A stretch of 64,000 bases of DNA. Origin: Chaenocephalus aceratus (Eukaryota; Chordata; Actinopteri; Perciformes; Channichthyidae). The stretch is from positions 1-64,000 of the forward strand of contig JAMFTG010000310.1 of the NCBI GenBank assembly GCA_023974075.1. Reading direction: 5' to 3'. Position 1 is the stretch's first letter, and every line of letters begins with the position of its first letter. Shown here piece after piece: positions 24,901 to 37,853 of this stretch. The notes under the pieces are model-generated. The model was not told the DNA's origin and searched no databases. It worked only from the letters and a program-made list of their open reading frames with translations. Made by a program: the position numbers and the translations under genes.

Positions 24901-26259
24901 ATTACATTACTATAATAATAATGGTACAGTTAAAGTACTGCTTTCAGCTAACCTAATACAGTCAGGTGAGATCTGTTGATAATGCATCAAATGAAAGTCA
25001 ACGTTTCAGTGTTTTCTGTGTGGACAGGTGCTGTGATGTTCGGGGGAAGATCTACGGCTCTTTTCATTAGACAATAGCATGTGAGAGTATGTCCTCCTCC
25101 TCCTCCTCCTCCTCCTCCTCCTCCTCCTCCTCCTCCTCCTCCTCCTCCTCCTCCTCCTCCTCCTCCTCCTCCTCCTCCTCCTCCTCCTCCTCCTCCTCCT
25201 CCTCCTCCTCCTCCTCCTCCCTCTGGTTCTCTGCAGCAGAGGGATGGTGGTGTGATGATGGAGGACAGGTCTCAGGTCTCTGGCAGCTTCAGTGATCCAC
25301 GGTCTCTCAGCTGGACTCACCCTGACGACTCGGCTCCTTTTCCCCATCCGTCTCCTCTCTCCTCTCTCCTCTCTCCTCTCTCCTCTCACACAGCACAGCA
25401 GCCAGTTGTTCTGGGGATGAAGGGCCTGTCCGCAGGTAACTGAGACGTTACTGAACGGTGGTGCACTGGTGCATCTGCACAGTTACAGGGCAGGACTAGA
25501 ACTGTTTCCCAAACTTTTTTTGTTGCCTTCTTTGAAATGTATTGTTTTAAACCAAGTATCTCCTGAGCAGCACGATGCACACTTGGAAGGACACAAAGCT
25601 TGTCATTGTCCGATTTACAAAACAATAACAGCCAAATGGCAAATCTTATGTATTCATGAAGTAACAAGATAGCATTGTCGTTGCGTTGAACAGCGCCCAT
25701 TGGAAAGTTGCAATGTATTAAGAAACTGAGGCGTCTTTCTCAGCAGGTACAGTATGCTTCTAAGAAAAACCACAAATCCATATTTCTGATTACTTTCTGT
25801 CGTTTAACATCAAAAGTGCCTTCAAGGTCAAACCGAACACGATGACCTTTGTTGAGGCAATTCAATGTTTTCGGCTAATTAGACTGCTTTGAAAACACAA
25901 GTATTAAATGTAAAATGTGGATTTGTTTTATTGAACTTAGCATAGTATCATTATTTTAGGAATTGTGGACATGTACATTTTAATAAACATTGTTTTTAAT
26001 TGTCACATACCCTTTGCAGCCTTCTAAATAACCTCTGTACTAAAAGATTGGTTTCATTTTTGTATTTTTTTCCGCGTGTTGATTCGTGGAAGAAAGGTCA
26101 TCTTCAAGTCTCTGATACGCACCTCTAATTAAAACAAAAATAAACCATAAATCTTCTCCTTCAAAGGGCTCAACCCCTCCCACACTGAGCACGCTGGTGT
26201 GTTGGCATCAAGGTTTATTATCCTTTAGAATGTACAATATACAAAAATATAGAAGACTC
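24680..26259 (+). repeat. Segmental duplication, copy 1
   Basis: The sequence from the GAGTAATTCTACTTT variant unit through the single-copy part (24899-26259) recurs at 33235-34898 with only a few substitutions and 1-2 bp indels. It includes a (TCC)n tract of about 43 repeats (25092-25220) and a CTCTCCT repeat near 25350-25390, both different in length in copy 2. The long Pro, Ser and Arg runs that translate from (TCC)n are not genes. Confidence 0.95.
25092..25220. repeat. (TCC)n trinucleotide repeat, about 43 units
   Basis: Uninterrupted TCC repeats. The counterpart in the duplicated segment (33802-33855) has about 18. Confidence 0.99.
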
Positions 26260-29200
26260 AAGAACAAGATCTGAGTACTTCTACTTTTACTCAAGTACAA
26301 TATCTGAGTACTTCTACTTTTACTCAAGAACAAGATCTGAGTACTTCTACTTTTACTCAAGAACAAGATCTGAGTACTTCTACTTTTACTCAAGTACAAT
26401 ATCTGAGTACTTCTACTTTTACTCAAGAACAAGATCTGAGTACTTCTACTTTTACTCAAGTACAACATCTGAGTACTTCTACTTCTACTTTTACTCAAGT
26501 ACAAAGTCTGAGTACTTCTACTTTTACTCAAGTACAATATCTGAGTACTTTTACTTTTACTCAAGAACAAGATCTGAGTACTTCTTCTTTTACTCAAGAA
26601 CAAGATCTGAGTACTTCTACTTTTACTCAAGTACACTATCTGAGTACTTCTTCTTTTACTCAAGAACAAGATCTGAGTACTTCTACTTTTACTCAAGTAC
26701 AATATCTGAGTACTTCTACTTTTACTCAAGTACAAGATCTGAGTACTTCTTCTTTTACTCAAGAACAAGATCTGAGTACTTCTACTTTTACTCAAGTACA
26801 ACATCTAAGTACTTCTACTTCTACTTTCACTCAAGTACAATATCTGAGTACTTTTACTTTTACTCAAGAACAAGATCTGAGTACTTCTACTTTTACTCAA
26901 GAACAAGATCTGAGTACTTCTACTTTTACTCAAGTACAAGATCTGAGTACTTCTTCTTTTACTCAAGAACAAGATCTGAGTACTTCTACTTTTACTCAAG
27001 TACAACATCTGAGTACTTCTACTTCTACTTTCACTCAAGTACAAGATCTGAGTACTTCTACTTTTACTCAAGTACAAGATCTGAGTACTTCTACTTTTAC
27101 TCAAGTACAATATCTGAGTACTTCTACTTTTACTCAAGAACAAGATCTGAGTACTTTTACTTTTACTCAAGAACAAGATCTGAGTACTTCTTCTTTTACT
27201 CAAGAACAAGATCTGAGTACTTCTACTTTTACTCAAGTACAACATCTAAGTACTTCTACTTCTACTTTCACTCAAGTACAAGATCTGAGTACTTCTACTT
27301 TTACTCAAGTACAAGATCTGAGTACTTCTTCTTTTACTCAAGAGCAATATCTGAGTACTTCTACTTTTACTCAAGTACAATATCTGAGTACTTTTACTTT
27401 ACTCAAGAACAAGATCTGAGTACTTCTACTTTTACTCAAGTACAAGATCTGAGTACTTCTACTTTTACTCTTACTCAAGTACAATATCTGAGTACTTTTA
27501 CTCAAGAACAAGATCTGAGTACTTCTACTTTTACTCAAGTACAACATCTGAGTACTTCTACTTTTACTCAAGTACAACATCTGAGTACTTCTACTTTTAC
27601 TCAAGTACAAGATCTGAGTACTTCTTCTTTTACTCAAGAGCAAGATCTGAGTACTTCTACTTTTACTCAAGTACAATATCTGAGTACTTTTACTTTTACT
27701 CAAGAACAAGATCTGAGTACTTCTACTTTTACTCAAGTACAACATCTGAGTACTTCTACTTCTACTTTTACTCAAGTACAAGATCTGAGTACTTCTACTT
27801 TTACTCAAGTACAACATCTGAGTACTTCTACTTTTACTCAAGTACAACATCTGAGTACTTCTACTTCTACTTTTACTCAAGTACAAGATCTGAGTACTTC
27901 TACTTTTACTCAAGTACAAGATCTGAGTACTTCTTCTTTTACTCAAGAACAAGATCTGAGTACTTTTACTTTTACTCAAGAACAAGATCTGAGTACTTCT
28001 ACTTTTACTCAAGTACAACATCTGAGTACTTCTACTTTTACTCAAGTACAAGATCTGAGTACTTCTACTTTTACTCAAGTACAACATCTGAGTACTTCTA
28101 CTTCTACTTTTACTCAAGTACAAGATCTGAGTACTTCTACTTTTACTCAAATACAACATCTGAGTACTTCTACTTCTACTTTTACTCAAGTACAAGATCT
28201 GAGTACTTCTACTTTTACTCAAGTACAAGATCTGAGTACTTCTTCTTTTACTCAAGAACAAGATCTGAGTACTTCTACTTTTACTCAAGAACAAGATCTG
28301 AGTACTTCTACTTTTACTCAAGTACAACATCTGAGTACTTCTACTTTTACTCAAGTACAACATCTGAGTACTTCTACTTCTACTTTTACTCAAGTACAAG
28401 ATCTGAGTACTTCTACTTTTACTCAAGTACAACATCTGAGTACTTCTACTTTTACTCAAGTACAAGATCTGAGTACTTCTACTTTTACTCAAGTACAAGA
28501 TCTGAGTACTTCTACTTCTACTTTTACTCAAGTACAAGATCTGAGTACTTCTACTTTTACTCAAGTACAAGATCTGAGTACTTCTACTTTCACTCAAGTA
28601 CAAGATCTGAGTACTTCTACTTTTACTCAAGTACAACATCTAAGTACTTCTACTTTCACTCAAGTACAACATCTAAGTACTTCTACTTTCACTCAAGTAC
28701 AAGATCTGAGTACTTCTACTTTTACTCAAGTACAAGATCTGAGTACTTCTTCTTTTACTCAAGAGCAATATCTGAGTACTTCTACTTTTACTCAAGTACA
28801 ACATCTAAGTACTTCTACTTTCACTCAAGTACAAGATCTGAGTACTTCTACTTTTACTCAAGTACAAGATCTGAGTACTTCTTCTTTTACTCAAGAGCAA
28901 TATCTGAGTACTTCTACTTTTACTCAAGTAAAATATCTGAGTACTTTTACTTTTACTCAAGAACAAGATCTGAGTACTTCTACTTTTACTCAAGTACAAG
29001 ATCTGAGTACTTCTTCTTTTACTCAAGAACAAGATCTGAGTACTTCTACTTTTACTCAAGTACAACATCTGAGTACTTCTACTTCTACTTTTACTCAAGT
29101 ACAAGATCTGAGTACTTCTACTTTTACTCAAGTACAAGATCTGAGTACTTCTTCTTTTACTCAAGAACAAGATCTGAGTACTTCTACTTTTACTCAAGAA

Positions 29201-32200
29201 CAAGATCTGAGTACTTCTACTTTTACTCAAGTACAACATCTGAGTACTTCTACTTTTACTCAAGTACAACATCTGAGTACTTCTACTTCTACTTTTACTC
29301 AAGTACAAGATCTGAGTACTTCTACTTTTACTCAAGTACAACATCTGAGTACTTCTACTTTTACTCAAGTACAAGATCTGAGTACTTCTACTTTTACTCA
29401 AGTACAAGATCTGAGTACTTCTACTTCTACTTTTACTCAAGTACAAGATCTGAGTACTTCTACTTTTACTCAAGTACAAGATCTGAGTACTTCTACTTTC
29501 ACTCAAGTACAAGATCTGAGTACTTCTACTTTTACTCAAGTACAACATCTAAGTACTTCTACTTTCACTCAAGTACAACATCTAAGTACTTCTACTTTCA
29601 CTCAAGTACAAGATCTGAGTACTTCTACTTTTACTCAAGTACAAGATCTGAGTACTTCTTCTTTTACTCAAGAGCAATATCTGAGTACTTCTACTTTTAC
29701 TCAAGTACAACATCTAAGTACTTCTACTTTCACTCAAGTACAAGATCTGAGTACTTCTACTTTTACTCAAGTACAAGATCTGAGTACTTCTTCTTTTACT
29801 CAAGAGCAATATCTGAGTACTTCTACTTTTACTCAAGTAAAATATCTGAGTACTTTTACTTTTACTCAAGAACAAGATCTGAGTACTTCTACTTTTACTC
29901 AAGTACAAGATCTGAGTACTTCTTCTTTTACTCAAGAACAAGATCTGAGTACTTCTACTTTTACTCAAGTACAACATCTGAGTACTTCTACTTCTACTTT
30001 TACTCAAGTACAAGATCTGAGTACTTCTACTTTTACTCAAGTACAAGATCTGAGTACTTCTACTTTTACTCAAGTACAATATCTGTGTACTTTTACTTTT
30101 ACTCAAGTACAAGATCTGAGTACTTCTACTTTTACTCAAGTACAAGATCTGAGTACTTCTTCTTTTACTCAAGAACAAGATCTGAGTACTTCTACTTTTA
30201 CTCAAGTACAACATCTGAGTACTTCTACTTCTACTTTTACTCAAGTACAAAGTCTGAGTACTTCTACTTTTACTCAAGTACAATATCTGAGTACTTTTAC
30301 TTTTACTCAAGTACAAGATCTGAGTACTTCTTCTTTTACTCAAGAACAAGATCTGAGTACTTCTACTTTTACTCAAGTACACTATCTGAGTACTTCTTCT
30401 TTTACTCAAGAACAAGATCTGAGTACTTCTACTTTTACTCAAGTACAATATCTGAGTACTTCTACTTTTACTCAAGTACAAGATCTGAGTACTTCTTCTT
30501 TTACTCAAGAACAAGATCTGAGTACTTCTACTTTTACTCAAGTACAACATCTAAGTACTTCTACTTCTACTCAAGTACAATATCTGAGTACTTTTACTTT
30601 TACTCAAGAACAAGATCTGAGTACTTCTACTTTTACTCAAGAACAAGATCTGAGTACTTCTACTTTTACTCAAGTACAAGATCTGAGTACTTCTTCTTTT
30701 ACTCAAGAACAAGATCTGAGTACTTCTACTTTTACTCAAGTACAACATCTGAGTACTTCTACTTCTACTTTCACTCAAGTACAAGATCTGAGTACTTCTA
30801 CTTTTACTCAAGTACAAGATCTGAGTACTTCTACTTTTACTCAAGTACAATATCTGAGTACTTCTACTTTTACTCAAGAACAAGATCTGAGTACTTTTAC
30901 TTTTACTCAAGAACAAGATCTGAGTACTTCTTCTTTTACTCAAGAACAAGATCTGAGTACTTCTACTTTTACTCAAGTACAACATCTAAGTACTTCTACT
31001 TCTACTTTCACTCAAGTACAAGATCTGAGTACTTCTACTTTTACTCAAGTACAAGATCTGAGTACTTCTTCTTTTACTCAAGAGCAATATCTGAGTACTT
31101 CTACTTTTACTCAAGTACAATATCTGAGTACTTTTACTTTTACTCAAGAACAAGATCTGAGTACTTCTACTTTTACTCAAGTACAAGATCTGAGTACTTC
31201 TACTTTTACTCTTACTCAAGTACAATATCTGAGTACTTTTACTTTTACTCAAGAACAAGATCTGAGTACTTCTACTTTTACTCAAGTACAACATCTGAGT
31301 ACTTCTACTTTTACTCAAGTACAACATCTGAGTACTTCTACTTTTACTCAAGTACAAGATCTGAGTACTTCTTCTTTTACTCAAGAGCAAGATCTGAGTA
31401 CTTCTACTTTTACTCAAGTACAATATCTGAGTACTTTTACTTTTACTCAAGAACAAGATCTGAGTACTTCTACTTTTACTCAAGTACAACATCTGAGTAC
31501 TTCTACTTCTACTTTTACTCAAGTACAAGATCTGAGTACTTCTACTTTTACTCAAGTACAACATCTGAGTACTTCTACTTTTACTCAAGTACAACATCTG
31601 AGTACTTCTACTTCTACTTTTACTCAAGTACAAGATCTGAGTACTTCTACTTTTACTCAAGTACAAGATCTGAGTACTTCTTCTTTTACTCAAGAACAAG
31701 ATCTGAGTACTTTTACTTTTACTCAAGAACAAGATCTGAGTACTTCTACTTTTACTCAAGTACAACATCTGAGTACTTCTACTTTTACTCAAGTACAAGA
31801 TCTGAGTACTTCTACTTTTACTCAAGTACAACATCTGAGTACTTCTACTTCTACTTTTACTCAAGTACAAGATCTGAGTACTTCTACTTTTACTCAAATA
31901 CAACATCTGAGTACTTCTACTTCTACTTTTACTCAAGTACAAGATCTGAGTACTTCTACTTTTACTCAAGTACAAGATCTGAGTACTTCTTCTTTTACTC
32001 AAGAACAAGATCTGAGTACTTCTACTTTTACTCAAGAACAAGATCTGAGTACTTCTACTTTTACTCAAGTACAACATCTGAGTACTTCTACTTTTACTCA
32101 AGTACAACATCTGAGTACTTCTACTTCTACTTTTACTCAAGTACAAGATCTGAGTACTTCTACTTTTACTCAAGTACAACATCTGAGTACTTCTACTTTT

Positions 32201-33605
32201 ACTCAAGTACAAGATCTGAGTACTTCTACTTTTACTCAAGTACAAGATCTGAGTACTTCTACTTCTACTTTTACTCAAGTACAAGATCTGAGTACTTCTA
32301 CTTTTACTCAAGTACAAGATCTGAGTACTTCTTCTTTTACTCAAGAACACGATCTGAGTACTTCTACTTTTACTCAAGTACAACATCTAAGTACTTCTAC
32401 TTTCACTCAAGTACAAGATCTGAGTACTTCTACTTTTACTCAAGTACAAGATCTGAGTACTTCTTCTTTTACTCAAGAGCAATATCTGAGTACTTCTACT
32501 TTTACTCAAGTAAAATATCTGAGTACTTTTACTTTTACTCAAGAACAAGATCTGAGTACTTCTACTTTTACTCAAGTACAAGATCTGAGTACTTCTTCTT
32601 TTACTCAAGAACAAGATCTGAGTACTTCTACTTTTACTCAAGTACAACATCTGAGTACTTCTACTTCTACTTTTACTCAAGTACAAGATCTGAGTACTTC
32701 TACTTTTACTCAAGTACAAGATCTGAGTACTTCTACTTTTACTCAAGTACAATATCTGTGTACTTTTACTTTTACTCAAGTACAAGATCTGAGTACTTCT
32801 ACTTTTACTCAAGTACAAGATCTGAGTACTTCTTCTTTTACTCAAGAACAAGATCTGAGTACTTCTACTTTTACTCAAGTACAACATCTGAGTACTTCTA
32901 CTTCTACTTTTACTCAAGTACAATATCTGAGTACTTCTTCTTTTACTCAAGAGCAAGATCTGAGTACTTCTACTTTTACTCAAGAACAAGATCTGAGTAC
33001 TTCTACTTTTACTCAAGTACAACATCTGAGTACTTCTACTTTTACTCAAGTACAACATCTGAGTACTTCTACTTCTACTTTTACTCAAGTACAAGATCTG
33101 AGTACTTCTACTTTTACTCAAGTACAACATCTGAGTACTTCTACTTCTACTTTTACTCAAGTACAAGATCTGAGTACTTCTACTTTTACTCAAGTACAAC
33201 ATCTGAGTACTTCTACTTTTACTCAAGTACAAGATCTGAGTAATTCTACTTTTACTCAATACAAGATCTGAGTACTTCTACTTTTACTCAAGTACAAGAT
33301 CTGAGTACTTCGACTTTTACTCAAGTACAATATCTGTGTACTTCTAGTTTTACTCAAGAACAAGATCTGAGTACTTCTACTTTTACTCAAGTACAACATC
33401 TGAGTACTTCTACTTTTACTTAAGTACAACATCTGAGTACTTCTACTTTAACTCAAGTACAAGATCTGAGTACTTCTACTTTAACTCAAGTACAATATCT
33501 GAGTACTTCTAGTTTTACTCAAGAACAAGATCTGAGTACTTCTACTTTTACTCAAGTACAAGATCTGAGTACTTCGACTTTTACTCAAGTACAAGATCTG
33601 AGTAC
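26260..33605 (+). repeat. 33-bp minisatellite, 7.3 kb, with higher-order structure
   Basis: More than 200 tandem units of 33 bp (CTGAGTACTTCTACTTTTAC then TCAAGTACAAGAT), with 39-bp variants carrying an extra CTTCTA and shorter 24/27-bp forms. Recurrent variants (AAGATC, AACATC, AATATC; GAACAAG for GTACAAG; TTCTTC for TTCTAC; TTTCAC for TTTTAC) form ordered blocks. Blocks starting at 28640 and 29549 repeat with a 909-bp offset. Blocks around 26.4-28.6 kb and 30.2-32.4 kb repeat with an offset of about 3.7 kb. Unit lengths are multiples of three, giving spurious frames up to 1,052 codons on plus (SSTRSEYFYFY repeats) and 466 on minus. Confidence 0.97.
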
Positions 33606-34898
33606 TATACATTACATTACTATAATAATAATGGTACAGTTAAAGTACTGCTTTCAGCTAACCTAATACAGTCAGGTGAGATCTGTTGATAATGCATTAA
33701 ATGAAAGTCAACGTTTCAGTGTTTTCTGTGTGGACAGGTGCTGTGATGTTCGGGGGAAGATCTACGGCTCTTTTCATTAGACAATAGCATGTGAGAGTAT
33801 GTCCTCCTCCTCCTCCTCCTCCTCCTCCTCCTCCTCCTCCTCCTCCTCCTCCTCCCTCTGGTTCTCTGCAGCAGAGGGATGGTGGTGTGATGATGGAGGA
33901 CAGGTCTCAGGTCTCTGGCAGCTTCAGTGATCCACGGTCTCTCAGCTGGACTCACCCTGACGACTCGGCTCCTTTTCCCCATCCGTCTCCTCTCTCCTCT
34001 CTCCTCTCTCCTCTCTCCTCTCTCCTCTCTCCTCTCACACAGCACAGCAGCCAGTTGTTCTGGGGATGAAGGGCCTGTCCGCAGGTAACTGAGACGTTAC
34101 TGAACGGTGGTGCACTGGTGCATCTGCACAGTTACAGGGCAGGACTAGAACTGTTTCCCAAACTTTTTTTGTTGCCTTCTTTGAAATGTATTGTTTTAAC
34201 CAAGTATCTCCTGAGCAGCACGATGCACACTTGGAAGGACACAAAGCTTGTCATTGTCCGATTTACAAAACAATAACAGCCAAATGGCAAATCTTATGTA
34301 TTCATGAAGTAACAAGATAGCATTGTCGTTGCGTTGAACAGCGCCCATTGGAAAGTTGCAATGTATTAAGAAACTGAGGCGTCTTTCTCAGCAGGTACAG
34401 TATGCTTCTAAGAAAAACCACAAATCCATATTTCTGATTACTTTCTGTCGTTTAACATCAAAAGTGCCTTCAAGGTCAAACCGAACACGATGACCTTTGT
34501 TGAGGCAATTCAATGTTTTCGGCTAATTAGACTGCTTTGAAAACACAAGTATTAAATGTAAAATGTGGATTTGTTTTATTGAACTTAGCATAGTATCATT
34601 ATTTTAGGAATTGTGGACATGTACATTTTAATAAACATTGTTTTTAATTGTCACATACCCTTTGCAGCCTTCTAAATAACCTCTGTACTAAAAGATTGGT
34701 TTAATTTTGTATTTTTTCCGCGTGTTGATTCGTGGAAGAAAGGTCATCTTCAAGTCTCTGATACGCACCTCTAATTAAAACAAAAATAAACCATAAATCT
34801 TCTCCTTCAAAGGGCTCAACCCCTCCCACACTGAGCACGCTGGTGTGTTGGCATCAAGGTTTATTATCCTTTAGAATGTACAATATACAAAAATATAG
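33606..34898 (+). repeat. Segmental duplication, copy 2
   Basis: Near-identical to 24899-26259 (offset 8,707 bp at the left edge). Differences include ATTAAATG for ATCAAATG, one fewer A near 34198, a shorter (TCC)n at 33802-33855 and a longer CTCTCCT tract at about 33985-34037. Similarity ends at 34898 (AAAATATAG), where copy 1 enters the 33-bp array and this copy enters unrelated sequence. Confidence 0.95.
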
Positions 34899-35754
34899 GG
34901 TACCAAAAAATTCACAGTGTCTAAAAGGCAGTGATTACAGTCTACATGACAGGTCTAACAGTACACCTGGTAAGTTGCATAGAAGGGCACAGAGCCTCAC
35001 ATCGCAGGGGACAGAGCTCACAGGGGACCAATCAGATCACTGGCTTTCAGATAGAGCTCACAGAGGACCAATCAGATCACTCGCTTACAGATAGAGGCTT
35101 AGTTTGGATCAAAATGACTTTTTAATTCAATGTTATCATCATATATGACTTGTTGCAGTGTGTAGTGTTTGTGTCTGTCCCTTATATCAGTGCTACGCAG
35201 TTCTTCTCAGTGTGGAATCGTGTTTTTTTCTGGATATTTGATGTTTGAGCAGCTGTTTCAGGTCACATTTCGGAGCTCTGTCCCCAAACAAACCTCATGG
35301 TTGGTGTGTACTTAGCTGCTGCACTTTTTTTTAAAACAACTATAAGGCTTTTTTTTAAACAAACAGTGTTAGCTATACAATATACAGATACATTTACACG
35401 GTCCTCTGCAGGTTTTACACTGGGCCTGCTGTCGATATACAGATAGAGCTCTCGTGCATGTACAGTAGCTGAACTGAGTAGCATCGCTGGGTTAGCATTC
35501 ATCGATCATCAGGCAACAATAATAATTATAAAATATAGCTGTGAAAATGCCCTTTATAAACCAAGCTATGACTTTAAATAGTGTCAGTTCCACCTGTGAT
35601 GCTTTAACTTACAATGACTAGCTTCCCATGTATGAAATATAGACACACAGTAGAATGCCTGCGACAGTATGTGGAAAAAAATGCACAAAAAACCTCATCC
35701 TCAGATATAGTCATATGTATGAAAGCATTTACATTGTACAAAATACCCCTCTGT

Positions 35755-35988
<234 letters not shown>

Positions 35989-36363
35989 TTCTGTGTAAAA
36001 ACCATGTCAATATTTGTATTGTTTGATCGTTTATTTCACATATTGAAGATGCTTACCAAACTAATGAAAACTCAAGAAACAACAAAGGAATGTGAAATTA
36101 GAGAAACAAGAATTAATCAGCTATATCTTACTTAACAAAATATGTCCTCCTATGCTACAGCTTGTCTAAGAATAAAACAAACATTTAGAAAAAACAAAAC
36201 AAGTGCCAGTCTACTAGCTTATTCTACAATCATAGAAAACCCAATCCAGTTGTTCAGCACACTGGCCATATTTGATATGACCACCGGGCTATTAAGCACT
36301 CAGTAGAATCGATGCATCCATTGGAGAATCAATTGGAGAATCAATCAATTCCCTTTTGAAGTC

Positions 36364-36369
36364 TTTATT
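36364..36369 (-). promoter_or_regulatory. Candidate polyadenylation signal for sema5b
   Basis: AATAAA on the minus strand (TTTATT on plus), about 870 bases past the sema5b stop codon and the first exact hexamer I noticed. It would give a 3' UTR of roughly 0.9 kb. Vertebrate 3' UTRs often extend further and I cannot see a cleavage site, so this is only a candidate. Confidence 0.25.
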
Positions 36370-36630
36370 CGTGGAAAAGAAACAGAAGAAATAGAAAGAA
36401 ATCTCGCCCCTGCCCTCTTTTGCATACAGGCACCCAAGGCATCCCAAAGCTTTATGTACACTTCCCACAATCCCCCTTGATTTGACTTGACGTCCTTGTC
36501 CACGGAGGGCGTGTGCATCCACTGTTATTGAGGATTGTGACTCGTCCGAAAAGCGCAATCGACTCAGAAGTTCTTATCTCTCCGTCACGTGAAGTCCCAA
36601 CAATGGAGGGCGTGCGTTCGCCCCAAACAA

Positions 36631-36895
36631 CCACGTTGATATTGATCTCTAATTAATTTCAGCATCGACTTGTTTGAGTCTTTTGTTGTTGTTCTCTCGC
36701 TCGGCATGGACGTATGGATAGGTTTGTTTTCAGTAACTGCTTGTGTTGAAGAGGGACTCAAGTTCATTTCAAGCCCAGAATGTGGTTAGTAATGGAGAGG
36801 CGTAAAAAAACGGTGACCCAGATCCAGGGAAATGTACGTTTTTTTCACACGTGGAATTGAACTCGTCGCCTGTGCTGAGGAGCAAGCCAAAACTC
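36631..36895. repeat. Direct repeat left of the terminal sema5b exon
   Basis: About 265 bp (from GTTGATATTGATCTCTAATT to GAGGAGCAAG) that recurs in the same orientation at 37565-37835 with roughly 90% identity judged by eye. The two copies bracket the last coding exon. Confidence 0.9.
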
Positions 36896-37241
36896 GTCCG
36901 AGTGGAATTTTCCACTAAATCGCCCCGTGAAGCTTTGAGCTCCTATATCCACTCAGGCCGTTACCATAACACCCCCAAAAGTGCCTTTTTCTTCGTCCGA
37001 ACCCCCACACCTCCTGATGGAAAGTTCCAAAAAACGCCCTTGAGGACACAAACCCAACGATGCGGAAGAGACGATAGGAGCGAAGGAAAATGGCGGTGAC
37101 GAACTGAGGGGAACTGTCCGAGCTCTGAGAAACGTTACAGTTCACATCGGTTCAGTTACATCACCGTTCGGGGTGCTGTCCGTTAGCGAGGGGGGGTGGG
37201 GGTGGGGGTGGGGGGGGTTCGGAGAGATGGAGGGGCGAGTC

Positions 37242-37418
37242 TCAGCTGTTGTTGTTTTGGTTGTAGGTCCTACAGGGCGAGGGGGAGGAGTTTGGCTGGT
37301 AGTCGAATTTGCCGAGTGCCGTGGGATAGTAGGTGGTGGTGTAGACGTTGGTTTGTTGGAGCGGCGTCGGGAAGAAGTTAGATCTTTCATCCGGCAGCAG
37401 GTTGTTCTTGTTGAGCGT
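37242..37418 (-). CDS. sema5b: sema5b terminal coding exon with stop codon
   Basis: This is the last coding exon of semaphorin 5B, encoding the distal cytoplasmic tail. It begins after a GTCATTCCAG acceptor in phase 0 with TLNKNNLLPDERSNFFP and continues LQQTNVYTTTYYPTALGKFD, then ends TYNQNNNS and TGA. The LNKNNL and LQQTNVYTTTYYP segments are strongly conserved in SEMA5B. Compared with the mammalian tail there is a two-residue insertion (TP) before LQQTNV and a different, Asn-rich C terminus. The exon is intact (58 codons plus stop). An open frame running four codons upstream of the splice site is intronic. A direct repeat flanks this exon on both sides (36631-36895 and 37565-37835). Confidence 0.95.
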   Translation of the reverse strand, partial: TLNKNNLLPDERSNFFPTPLQQTNVYTTTYYPTALGKFDYQPNSSPSPCRTYNQNNNS

Positions 37419-37564
37419 CTGGAATGACACAGTGGAGAGAAATGCATGTTATTGTATGCCATGTTACCGACGAGAAGATACTACCTCATAGGACAACATT
37501 GGAGCTCATAGGAGTTTCTATAAAAAGAAAATCTGCTGGGAGATGTTCTTTCAGTTATTAACAA

Positions 37565-37835
37565 CCAGGTTGATATTGAAATCTAATTAATTGTATCATC
37601 GACTTGTTTGAGTCTTTTGTTGTTGTTCTCTCGCTCTGCAAGGACATATGGATAGGCTTGTTTTCAGTAACTGCTTGTGTTGAAGAGGGACTCAAAGTTC
37701 ATTACAGCCCAGAATGTGGTTAGTAATGGAGAGGCGTAAAGAAACGGTGACCCAGACCGAGAGAAATGTAAGTTTTGTTCACATGTGGAAGCGTGGAATT
37801 GAACTCGTCTCCTGTGCCGAGGAGCAATCGGTCTA
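37565..37835. repeat. Direct repeat right of the terminal sema5b exon
   Basis: The partner of 36631-36895, inside the last intron. Shared landmarks include CAGTAACTGCTTGTGTTGAA and GTGGTTAGTAATGGAGAGGC. A shorter segment next to it (GGAAGATGTTTTCTCAGTTA) recurs again at about 37540 and 38415. Confidence 0.9.
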
Positions 37836-37853
37836 AAGCTTTAGACCGATTGC
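37824..37853. repeat. 30-bp perfect palindrome
   Basis: GCAATCGGTCTAAAG followed directly by its exact reverse complement, centred on AAGCTT. It lies at the end of the direct repeat in the last sema5b intron. Confidence 0.95.

Noticed and set aside
25006..25443. Poly-Pro, poly-Ser and poly-Arg proteins (and the copy at 33716-34069)
   Set aside because: Translations of a (TCC)n repeat that changes length between duplicate copies.
37142..37462. Pro/Thr-rich 106-residue minus-strand frame overlapping the last sema5b exon
   Set aside because: An out-of-frame shadow of the exon encoding the conserved LQQTNVYTTTYYP tail.
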